The notes beneath the pieces were generated by a model that saw nothing but the letters and a program-made list of their open reading frames with translations, was not told the DNA's origin and did not search any database. This document shows, one piece after another, positions 40,186-50,059 of a DNA stretch of 64,000 bases (position 1 is the first letter of the stretch; every line of letters begins with the position of its first letter). Source of the DNA: Viscum album. Its lineage: Eukaryota > Streptophyta > Magnoliopsida > Santalales > Viscaceae. Location of the stretch: assembly GCA_963277665.1 (NCBI GenBank), contig OY728153.1, positions 270,170,250-270,234,249 of the forward strand. The letters run 5' to 3'. The translations under genes were made by a program, and so were the position numbers.

Positions 40186-41463
40186 TAAATAATATAGCTA
40201 TAAAATTCATATAAAATAACAATTCATCTGATTTTTATTTATTTCAATATTTTTAAAATCATTTTATTTATTTATTTATTACTTGAACAAGTATTGTTTC
40301 GGTGTTGCGTAAGCATATAAGGTAATTATCAAATAAATAAAAATTAAAAATTTATAACCCTGAAAAAATTTTAATTTATATTTTCAATAACCACTTATAA
40401 CCAAACATAACCTATTTTTTACTTTATTAAAAAATATTAGAGATTTTAAAACAAAGAGAGTGATATTTTGTATTTATTCTTTACTTAAAATAATTTTAAG
40501 GTCATTATCAAAGAAAAATAGAACCATATTTCCATATATTTGAATATAATAAAACTATGGTAAAAAATCATTTAAAATAAATGTGATAGGGTTTGGATAT
40601 ATGTTATGGACATATCACATTATTTTTAACATTAATTGCTCGATTTACCCTTACTAAGGTGAAAAATATTTACCACTGTTACTATCCACAATCACTAAAT
40701 TAAAATGAAACTACTTACCAAATTTGAACATCATAATTCCAAATATGGTATAAAATTTTCAGGATTCAGTCTCGATAAGTTTCATAAATCAATTTTAATA
40801 TAAATGAGTAATATTCAAAGAACTTTTTTTAGAAAAATGAATTTTTAACCACAAAAAATAACTTATAACAAAATGATGAATATTTAAAATTAAAATGAAA
40901 TTAATTAGATTATAATAAATTAAAATTATCACATTTCACATTAATAAAATAAAAATAAAAAATAGACTTATAATTTTATATTACTTCATTTAATAAAAAT
41001 AAATGATATTATTTGAAAAATAAGTTTTCCACTATTCACTGAAAAATAAATCCATTCTGTAGAATCTTAAAATTTCACCCTATATTAAATTTAATATGAT
41101 AATTTCCAAAATTATTTTAAATATATAAAATAGAATTACTAAAAATTGTATAAATTAATTATAATTTCCACAAAAAAAAGTGAATAATTTTTTTTTGAAT
41201 CATAAAATGACTTCACTAAAAACAGAGTGCATATTTATTAGGAATTAATCAATAAATATGTATTGAGGAGGACCATTGTACATATATTTTCCTAATTATG
41301 TTACTCATATTAATAATTTATAATTCAATAGCCAGGTTATGATGGGTATATATAAATAATTATCTTTTTATAATATATTTCAATTTGGTTGGGGCTCGGT
41401 GTTGTGTGTTAAGAAAGTTATCAAGATTATTGTTATTTTAAAGTAGTTTTTTTGGGTGTCACA
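40186..41463 (-). repeat. Old LTR-like repeat, copy B, second half
   Basis: Continues copy B after the chromovirus insertion. Landmarks shared with 16.0-17.17 kb include TTGAACAAGTATTG, AATGACTTCACTAAAAACAG, then GAGTGCATATTTATTAGGAA, and ATGCCAGGTTAT-like words. It ends GGGTGTCACA at 41463; the complement TGTGACACCC is a typical gypsy LTR start on the minus strand. Confidence 0.6.
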
Positions 41464-42289
41464 TTCTAAAAACCTAATTAAATTTTACCCTCACAAATTT
41501 TTCTTGGTTATAAATGGTTTCATATTTGAAAATACCTTTTCTGAAATCCCACATCACACCAAGGGATAATAACACTTCCTTTGAAAAGGGGATGTCTGAA
41601 ACATAAATGCTATCTGAGATAACTCATTAGTAGGTTAATGAATATGGAAAATATTGGTTGGATGTTGAAATATAGAAATTAATTCCAAAAATAACAACTA
41701 ATGACTAATAGTGAGTGATAGAGAAGACGATCATGAGAAAGTTAATGATCACAAAACCATAAACTATTGAGTGGTTAAAAGACCATCAATTTATTAGAAA
41801 TGTAGGGAAAAGAATGACATTTTTATTTCAATATTATTTTCCTATATTATTTTATACATCATATTCTAAAAACTAAATCCTTGAAACTAAATAATCCCCA
41901 AAAATAGGATTATTTTAATTCCAACCAAAATTATAACAAGTTTGAATCTAGGTAATAACTATCCATCTTAACATAAACATCTTGATAACCAAATTCCCCC
42001 TAGGTGTCTTGATTTATAATTTTTTCCATAGAGTTTCAAGGTATGGATTGATATCCATCAAAAATATAAAAGAGTGTTTAGATTTGGAATCAAATAAACC
42101 ACGAGTTTATGATCAAATCACCTATTATCACAACATAAGGGATTTTGAGTTTATTTGCAGTAATTGCATAATCTTAAACTTTCTACCTTAGTTTTTTATA
42201 TGATAAATTGTTTTGATGCTTAGGGAATGTATTTTCATTATTCTTTATATCCTTAAAATTTAAACACTATATATTGGAAAATTATTTTT

Positions 42290-42830
42290 CCCTTGCACTC
42301 ATGTTCATGATGGAATTTTCTCCATAATTGAAACAAAATCCCTTTCCCTTCAATAAGTACTATTGTGTTCTTTCAATAAATATCACTTGTGGGAAGTTCC
42401 ATACTTACTTTATTTTCTTTCAAATCATTTTTTTCTTGGTGGTAAATCACCCTCTTATTATATTGATTTTCTTTAAAAGTATCATACTTAGATAATCATT
42501 TCTCCATCCTTATGGAACATTATACAATATCATCATATGAATAAAATGTTTTAGAGACTAGTTCCTTTCAGACGGTTGGATTAATCCCATTAATGAAAGA
42601 ATAAATATTTATTTTTAGATTATGTATGTAATCCATATACTTTATAATATTTTAAAAATTTACTCATACTGAGTAACACTTTACTCCTCCTTATATTCTA
42701 GATTGAGGAATTATCTTTCCATATAAGAAAATTTCTCACAAGGAAATTATTTTTCGAAGAATATATCCTTAATGATATTTTATTCAACTATCTCAATATC
42801 CTTCTCTTTATTTTTATTTTTAATCAATCA
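42290..42830 (-). pseudogene. Ty3/gypsy gag remnant
   Basis: On the minus strand near 42770 the frame reads KDIFFEK, stop, FPCEKFSYMER, stop, FLNLEYKEE, stop, SVTQYE. This closely follows the gag motif of chromovirus-type elements (phenylalanine-rich start, FLNL, then V.(E/Q)YE). A frameshifted continuation to about 42520 and a knuckle-like GKGFCFNYGE near 42345 follow. Stops are frequent. It could belong to the same minus-strand element as the LTR-like repeat ending at 41463, with pol deleted, but I cannot prove the link. Confidence 0.6.
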
Positions 42831-43735
42831 CCACAAATGATCCAAATAATCATTTATACAATAAAATTCCAAAATATCCTTCTCCCTTTCATTACTTTAT
42901 AAAGACAAAAATATATTTTCTAGGGACTTGATCCATTATTATATTAACAATTGATTTTTCGGTCCATTAATGGATATATGTTTATTCCACATGAAGTTTT
43001 CAAACATCAATTAATCATGCAGTGAAGCAATAGGTTATTCTATATGGGAAAGGTTATCAGTCATAACCTGAGTCAAATATATTAATACAATCAAAATCTA
43101 CTCAACCCCAACACAATTAATGTTATCTTTTTCATGAGGGAAATCTCTTTATTGATTACAGGAGTTGAAATGGTTTTCATATGTTCCAATAGGTTCGATA
43201 TCTAAATAATGGACTATGCTAGATTCGATCATACTATTATGAATAATAATATATAATTATGAAATTGGTGAAACAATTAACATAAATAAAAAATTTATAT
43301 ATTAATAATATTAGACTCAAAAGATTAGTATCAGTTGAAATATTATAAAATAATAAAAATAATTTCATATATTTAATAATTATTTCTCAATAAAATATAA
43401 ATTAAATAAAGAACATACCCCGAAGAGCTTCAAGCCAGGAGTGTAGTCTTAGGCCCTCTCGTTGCGCATTAGTGACGATTGAGTAATACCCAATCCATCC
43501 CTTTTAGAGTTATCACCCAATGTATATCTTTTCTATAACCAAATACACTTGTTATTATTAAAACATGTATTTATTTTACAGGAAACCAAACATTTTCTAC
43601 ATTACCAAAACTGTATGATATTCTCCACTACTTGAACTTATCACTAGGGTTGGTCATATGATTATTTTCCAAAATATTTGTTTTCCTAAATATAGTTTCC
43701 ATGTTTTATACTAAAATTTATTAGATACAAAAAAT
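42831..43735. other. AT-rich DNA, probable retroelement leader
   Basis: There is no coding homology. A GC-richer patch at about 43420-43500 resembles an LTR R/U5 segment. I found no PBS that would prove it. Confidence 0.3.
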
Positions 43736-44313
43736 TAAGACTCTTAACCTAGTAGCCCATATATGGTTGTTACTTTATTACATTGGCACTAGATATAAGT
43801 GATCACATCCCAATGGATAAATTATTTTAGCATTATTGTAAAACTAGATGGATAATTGAATCTTACATTACATTTGAAAATATAAAATACAACATATTAT
43901 TTTATTTTAGAACATAATTATTCTCACTAGTATATCCTTGTAAATAATTTAGAGTACACTTTCTGGAATCCTGGGGAAAGGATACATAAAAAATGGGTGA
44001 GATGAGATTCTCAGAAAGGTAATGAGTACAATGAAAGATAAATAAGGCATGAATATTATGGAATGAATAAATCATGATCATATAATGAAACATAAATAAT
44101 CACATGAGAATGAAAATTATCCATGGATATCACAACTATTTGGATAATATCATGCATTACAATAAACGATTTCATAACTATGGAATGAATAATTCTAAAC
44201 ATATTAAACATGCTGTCGAGGCATCATTCCAATACATTTTTCATAAATGGTTAAGGCCTTAAAAAAATATTGAACCTATTTTTTTTCATAATACCTACTA
44301 ATACATTTAAGGG
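43736..44313 (+). repeat. LTR-like dispersed repeat, copy 2, interrupted
   Basis: Collinear with 27232-27860. It stops at the left edge of the Tat-type LTR at 44314, so that element landed inside this repeat and the remainder should lie beyond the window end. Its first bases have lost the TG start. Confidence 0.6.
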
Positions 44314-44879
44314 TGTTTTGTCTAGAAATGGGGATGAACTTGTTTGTTTAAGGTTCAAACATTCCAATTGGTTTCTAACGGGTTTATTCGTAGAACTGGA
44401 AAACCCAATGATTCTATATCCATTTGGACATACTTTCCAAAGTTAGGTGATCATTAGTTGTGGACTGATGAGGCTTAAGAATTTGCCTTGGTCGAGAGGA
44501 TGGGAGGTCATGCTCATCACACCTTTTTGGGGGAAATGATTGCTTACTCTGAGACTCTCTTATATATTTAAGTTATGTTCACGAATCCTTATTAATTCAC
44601 CATGCATGAAAATGATTTTTACTTTATATTTGTAAATCAATGATTGATATGTATGAGATTTAGAGAATCTTTTATATGCATTTTAGGTTCTTTATCGATG
44701 GAGAATCATCCGTATGTATTAGATATTCTTAGTAAATGGTATCATTCAATACATTATATAGAAATATCTTTGTCATTATGATGACCATACTAATTTTAAA
44801 GCCACTTAGTGGGGAACTTGAAGTTTATTGTCATTCATAAAGATAGGGATTATTTCCAAGTTGGGATCATACTCACAGA

Positions 44880-45060
44880 TGGGCTACCCATGTATACTCG
44901 TTAAAAAGGAATCAGAACCCACACAGTTCGATAAGAATGGCATAGTTTAATCTCATATGGGATGGAAAATAATTAATGAAAGATGGGCTTGAACCTTAGA
45001 AAGGATTCCTACGTACTCTACTTTTAAGGCAGAGATCAAAGTCTATGTAGTTCAGGTGAA
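44880..45060. repeat. Two CCTACGTA...GTAGTTC units in LTR U5
   Basis: One unit at about 44884-44930 (CTACCCATGTATACTCG then GGAATCAGAACCCACACAGTTC) and one at about 45007-45055 (CCTACGTACTCTACTTTTAA then GATCAAAGTCTATGTAGTTC). Both recur in the other LTR (62253 and 62367) and, diverged, in the 3' noncoding region. Confidence 0.65.
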
Positions 45061-45337
45061 GAAATATGGGGCTTATGCATGGTTAACGGCCCAAAAAGAG
45101 ATGTTGTGATTACTTTTACACTCTAAGATCATGTGAGTCATGCTCGGTGTGAGAAATAAGAGGTATCAGTAAACATGATGATTGTGCCACGAATGACGCA
45201 GTCACAAGAAATTATGTGGGGATTACGTATGTATGACTTCCCAAGTTGATGAAGACCAGGACTTACTTTAGGAAAGAATCCCAGAAGCAAGGTCCAAAAA
45301 TGTATTTGTACTTTATGTAGATTTAGATTTTAACCCA

Positions 45338-45650
45338 GGGCTTACTCCTAAGGAGGATTCCCAAATTAAAGGGGACTTATAACTTGGGGATCTCTCCTAA
45401 TAAGGAGGCCCAAATTAAAGGAATTATGATTGGGGAATATTCTTGAGAAGGAGGCCCAATGTTAAAGGAAATTGTGACGGGGGATTACTCCTCAGAAGGA
45501 GGCCCAAATTAAAAGAATTATGAATGGGTCTTATTCCTGAGAAGGAGGCCCAATGTTAAAAGAAATTATGATCAGGGCTTACTCCTAAGAAGGAGGCCTA
45601 GGTTAAGGGGAATTGGGGCTTATTCCGGAGGAGTATGCCCTAAATAAAAA
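45338..45650. repeat. ~47-bp tandem array in 3' LTR, about 7 units
   Basis: Units follow GGGGCTTACTCCTGAGAAGG, then AGGCCCAAATTAAAGGAATT and ATGAT. Two length variants of about 46 and 48 bases alternate (AAATTAAAGGAATT versus AATGTTAAAGGAAATT). Most units contain a TCCT-GAGA-AGGA hairpin. By its place downstream of the LTR TATA on the minus strand it is transcribed leader/trailer. Confidence 0.85.
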
Positions 45651-46283
45651 GATCTTTTCATCTTAAAGGATGATGTTATATAAAGGAAACATCTAATCAT
45701 AGTGACATAAAGTTTTTAAGTCATGAGGTTTTGGGAGAGGTTCTCACAAAACTCCTTTTAGATAAATAATCCAACAAAAGAACCATAATAAATGGATTTT
45801 AAAGGGGTTTGAGGGATAATATCGTGAAGAGGAGAGGTGAATGGGAGAGAGGTACACAAATGAATTTGGCATGTGAGTGTAGGCCGCGCAAGTAATTTGA
45901 CATGCAAGTCTTGTCCGCGCAAGTGTATTTTCACAACATGTGTTTACCTGGGAGATGAATAATCTATAGGGTAATACTTGGGAGAGACTTAACTCTATCC
46001 TTTAGTATTATCCTATGATATTTCCAAAGGGGCACACACAAGTTTCATCAGAAGGGTAGGGCAGCGCGCAAGTTTTACCATTTTTAAAGAGGTCTGGATA
46101 CTTAGCCGTGCAAGATTTGATGAATTCTAAACACTTTGGCCTTATCCTACTCCTTCAAGTCTTCCATTCTAGGTAAAAATTTACCTTATAGGCTTTCAGA
46201 AGAGTTGAGTTGAAGACTTGGGTGACCAGAGATTGAATTTGACTTTTGGAAAATCCGCCTCTAAAATGGGGGCCCACAGGGGA

Positions 46284-46292
46284 TATTTATAG
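46284..46292 (-). promoter_or_regulatory. LTR TATA box
   Basis: Minus strand CTATAAATA, embedded in GGTGGTCTATAAATATCCCC. The other LTR keeps the same box at 63944-63952. It fixes U3 to the right and R/U5 to the left, and implies transcription start near 46255. Confidence 0.8.
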
Positions 46293-46328
46293 ACCACCTT
46301 TCACCTTGGGAGAAAAATAAAATAGGGA

Positions 46329-46396
46329 GCGCAAGTGAGTTACGTGACCCATAGGTGGCGTACAAGTGACTTGCGTGGCGTGCAAGTAACTTGCAC
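46329..46396. promoter_or_regulatory. U3 palindrome cluster built on ACTTGC / GCAAGT
   Basis: CAAGTGACTTG (46363-46373) and GCAAGTAACTTGC (46382-46394) are perfect odd palindromes with centres exactly 20 bases apart. A further GCGCAAGT is at 46329-46336 and ACTTGCAC closes the group. They lie about 40-110 bases upstream of the TATA box in the transcribed sense. The layout is that of sites for a dimeric factor on one face of the helix; the factor is unknown. Confidence 0.55.
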
Positions 46397-46513
46397 ACCT
46401 CACTCCAAATGGGCTCCTTGTCTATGCCTTCATTAATTTTTTTGATGTTCTTCAAAGGGTGACCCTCTTTGTGCTTAAGGTATTCCCCTTTTCCATTCGT
46501 TGGACTCTATGAC

Positions 46514-46545
46514 AGAAAGGAGTGTCAAAATAAGTCCCCCATCAG
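46514..46545 (-). other. Polypurine tract and LTR edge
   Basis: Reading the minus strand, GATGGGGGACTTATTT precedes the LTR start TGACACTCC at 46527. This is the expected plus-strand primer position. Confidence 0.7.
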
Positions 46546-46689
46546 AGTTGGATCTGAAAAGGAAAGAGGATATGACTATGAGGTAAAGCCGAAGAAATCA
46601 AGGGTCTGTAGCAGGAAAGTTTGGCGTGCAGATGATTGTACTTGGCGGTTTTGGATATCAAGAAATCCATGTCGCAGTGAAACGATTCA

Positions 46690-47081
46690 TTTGAAAGAGG
46701 GAGCAAGAGAAAAGGTGTCATCATGACCTGATCAAAGCAAGATTTCTGACCAATATTAGTGAATTTCAGGCTGCAGTGTCCCAAGATGAGGATGATCATG
46801 CTGAAAAGCTGAAGGAACTGAAGCAAAAGATCAAGGAGAATATTGTCCAGTAGTTTTACCTTCAGCAAGAGATAGATGCTGTTGCTGGGGAGCTTGACCA
46901 GCTTCATAATTCACTGGAATAAGTCCAAGAATATGGTATAAAAGCCATCACAGATGCCAAAGAAGCACTTCGTCGAGCTGAGGAGATTGAAGATGGTCGA
47001 GTAAATGAACTTCAAGTGGCTGTTGATGAAGCTCAGGATGCTGTGAAACAGATGGGAAATCATGTTGAAAGCCTTCAGTAA
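46690..47081 (+). pseudogene. Antisense coiled-coil ORF relic carried by the Tat-like element
   Basis: On the plus strand, opposite to the element's genes, one frame reads HHDLIKARFLTNISEFQ, then DEDDHAEKLKELKQKIKE, stop, LQQEIDAVAGELDQLHNSLE, stop, KAITDAKEALRRAEEIED and VNELQVAVDEAQDAVKQMGN, ending in a stop at 47081. The heptad-rich, Lys/Glu-rich pattern is a strong coiled coil of about 125 residues. Only two stops break the main part. An upstream frame (46469-46726) may hold its N-terminus after a frameshift. Extra ORFs opposite to gag-pol near the 3' LTR are known in some Tat-clade plant elements; the function is unknown. Confidence 0.65.
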
Positions 47082-47395
47082 TTTCTAAAAAAAGAGAAGA
47101 GACTCCAATCTATGGATGTTCTTTTAATCTTGTTCATCAATGAAAAAAAATTCATTTTTAGTCATCTGTACCATCATTTTCTTGATAATTGATCTTATTT
47201 TTACATAATCCAATTGACCTAGTAATATTAGTTTGATTTTTACTAGGGTTATATAAACAACCCCACAAAATTTGCATCTTTTAATAGCTCAATATTTCCT
47301 AAATCATACAAAATGTACATTTAGCGAGTTGGGACTTGACTTTTGTTCAGATTACCCTTTATAGGTTCCCCATTTAATGAGTACCATGTCTTTTG

Positions 47396-48600
47396 TTATT
47401 GGTGGTTTAAAGTCATGCATGTTGGACTATAAAACGGATAATATTTAAGGTCCAATAGCTTTGACTGAATGGATGATATTGACTCAATTCTTGATAATTT
47501 GTTTGGATAAATATTACCATATTCAATTATGGAGGGGGAAAATTGTAAACTGTGACTTGAGAAATTTTGAATCTGAGGAAAGACATGGGAAAGGAGATAA
47601 AAGGCATTAGAGGAAGTATTTTCTAAGAATGAAGTTACCACTACTAGAAAAATCCGTTATGGGTTCTGAATTATATAGGTCCAACTAGGGCATATGCTGC
47701 ATAGTCAAATAGTAATATCTTTTGTCTGAAAAGTCCGTTATGTAGACAACTTATGAAATGCCACCTAAGGGCACGTGCTGCATAGTCAGGAAAAAGAACT
47801 CTCATAAATTTGACTTTCTATTGCTAAAAGTTGAAGAAAGAACTATGGAGATTCAAATTTTCCAAAGCATAGAGTCATCTTTATGGAGAAATGTACTTGA
47901 ATAAGGATAGGATATTTCCAATCATAATTGTCAAATAATTGAAGGAATGTGACTTCTAAGAAGGTCTGAACCAAACGTAGGAAAAAGGTATATGTGGTTT
48001 TAAATCATATGACTAAAAGAGGATATAAAAACATTATACGACATATGGTCAAGTGGTTCAAGGTTATTTTATATTTCTCTGAACATATGGAGAAGGAGGA
48101 AAATGTAAACCATAGAATTGAATAATTTCAGATCATGAAAAAGAGTATGGAACAAATATGATTAGGATGGTAGTTTTTTTGCAGATCCCTTACATATCGC
48201 CGTTAAGACCAATTGGGAAAAAAGAGGCTTCTCCTAATAATGAAGTTACCATTACATGACAAACCCATTTTGGATGTTTAATTATGTAGGGACAACTAGG
48301 TCATAAGCTACATAGTCAAATAGTAGCATCTTTTGGCTGACAGGTCCGTTATGTATACAACTTATGCAAGGCCACCTAAGGGAACGTGCTGCATAGTCAG
48401 GCAAAAGAATTATCATGTATCAAAAATTTGTGACCAGAAGTCAAGAAAAGGGTTATGGAGACCGTGAATATTATTTGTACAATGTTGCGGCTGGGTCCTG
48501 AATTGAGATTCTGGATGTCACTACCTATCTCATTAGAATGAGAATCAAGCCACACGTAGTTCTTGAAATACAATTTAATGTCATGCAGGACGAGAGCATG
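47396..48600. repeat. ~608-bp tandem duplication in the 3' noncoding region
   Basis: The phrase AACTAGGGCATATGCTGCAT, AGTCAAATAGTAATATC, then CCGTTATGTAGACAACTTAT and CACGTGCTGCATAGTCAGG at 47682-47790 recurs at 48290-48400. Earlier landmarks (GGAGGGGGAAAATTGTAAAC at 47530, GGAGAAGGAGGAAAATGTAAAC at 48091) give the same ~560-610 offset. The copies are well diverged, older than the pol duplication. Edges are approximate. Confidence 0.65.
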
Positions 48601-49830
48601 GAAGATCTTAGTTTAGGGTCGTAGAGTTCAGACCATATTGAGGGAGGTACATCATGATTTTGTTATAAACCTGATGTGAATAAAGACTAGGGTGTTCCAT
48701 ATCACACCATGTGCTCCCAGGGGGACTTCTCAGCCAAGGGACCGAAAGTGGAGTTTGGGGTTAGGCCCAAAGGCTCGAGGCTGGACTTGAGGAATGCTCG
48801 AGCGTTCCTACTTATCCCATGAGGATGGGAATAAAGCTATATTTAGTTCTTGAAATACCCTTTTTACAGATTTGGTTCATACATATGAGGGGTAATGAGG
48901 ACTTTATTGCAATTATGGCTGGTCCCAAGATTAAATACTTGGGTGTCGCTACTTATCTCATAAGGATGAGAATCAAGCCATACATAGTTCTTGAAATATG
49001 ACATGGTTGGAGACCATGTCAATGATGATTCCTCTCGAGTGAGGGTATCAGGGATTGTTGTAGTTTATTTTTCATACTGGACAAAAGTGAAAATAGTTTA
49101 AGGTCATATGCATGGACCAATGCTATGCAGTTTAATGTCTTGCAGCAAGGATAATGGGGGACTGTATAGTTTAATGTCATATAGCTAGGACTATGGGACA
49201 TACACAGTTTAATGTCATGTAGGATGAAAGCGAACTGATATGAATAAGACGCTTGATGGGGGCTTCACGGATCAACATTTTATGGGATGGAGGTGAATTT
49301 GTGTGAAGAAAGTGGTTTTGAGCTTGAACCTCAGGAGGTTGCCTACGTACCCGACCTAGGAGGCAAGGATCAAAGTCCGTGTATTTAAGTTGAGAGGGAT
49401 TCATAGATCGGGGTGTACTTGAGGACAATGACCCGAAGATGATTTTGGGAATTAAGCGTGGTTAGCCGCCCAGATAAGATTTCATGGTCGAAGATTACTC
49501 TAAGCTCACGTGAGTCATGATCGGTGTGAGAAACAAGAGGCATAAATAGACCTGACGATCGTGTTGTGAAAGATGCGACCATGAAGGATGGTTTGGGTAT
49601 TATGCATGGTTAGCTGCCCGAGGAAAACATGGAAATGGAGTTTAAATGAAAATTGCACATGCGGTGATCACATTTTAATGTCATGTGTCACAGACATGTG
49701 GTGCTTGGGAGCTTAACTTCCTGCAGGTCAGACGATTCACAGTTTAATGTCATGTTAGACGATATAGGGGGATATACAGTTTAATGTCCTAAAGCAATGA
49801 TAATGGGTGTATTTTTGTTACAAAAAATAC
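48500..49830. repeat. LTR-related segment with CCTACGTA-like units and GTTTAATGTC motifs
   Basis: 49315-49625 is clearly related to LTR positions 44985-45245: both have TTGAACCT...CCTACGTAC, GATCAAAGTC, GCATGGTTA, CTCACGTGAGTCATG(A/C)TCGGTGTGAG and a following ACAAGAGG, but they are much more diverged than the two LTRs are from each other. Three CTACCTATCTCATTAG-type units (48521, 48808, 48950) and about seven GTTTAATGTC words (48571, 49131, 49171, 49208, 49674, 49741, 49778) are spread across it. It looks like a copy of the U5 region of a related family. There is no coding content. Confidence 0.55.
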
Positions 49831-50059
49831 TTCTTCAAGAATCTTGCATTGTTTGGAGTTGTAATGAGTTCTCTATCCCTTGAGATTAAAGAATAAGCTC
49901 TATTGGAGTAGACCCTATGTATTTAGTAAGGTCCTTCCAACTTTGGCTCAAGCATTGGAGGCTTGTTTCCCAGTATCACTGGGGTTCTAAGTACCAATAC
50001 CAATTATCCTGGATTGAATGAAAGAAGACAAAAAAAATCTATTGATAGCTTGTGCTATT

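Larger units (their letters stand above)
44314..46527 (-). repeat. 3' LTR of the Tat-like element
   Basis: On the plus strand it starts TGTTTTGTCT and ends GGAGTGTCA (minus: TGACACTCC to AAAACA), 2214 bp. The left edge is set where homology with 61686 onwards begins and where the host repeat stops. The right edge is set by a complement-strand purine tract, GATGGGGGACTTATTT, just outside. It contains a TATA box, paired palindromes, a 47-bp tandem array and two CCTACGTA units, described separately. Confidence 0.85.

Noticed and set aside
44314..44320. Ascribing a target-site duplication to the Tat-like element
   Set aside because: The right flank lies beyond the window, so nothing can be compared with the left flank AAGGG.
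46542..46907. 121-residue minus-strand open frame beside the 3' LTR
   Set aside because: It is the complement of the coiled-coil frame, where Lys/Glu codons read as Leu/Phe/Ser; the plus strand explains the sequence better.
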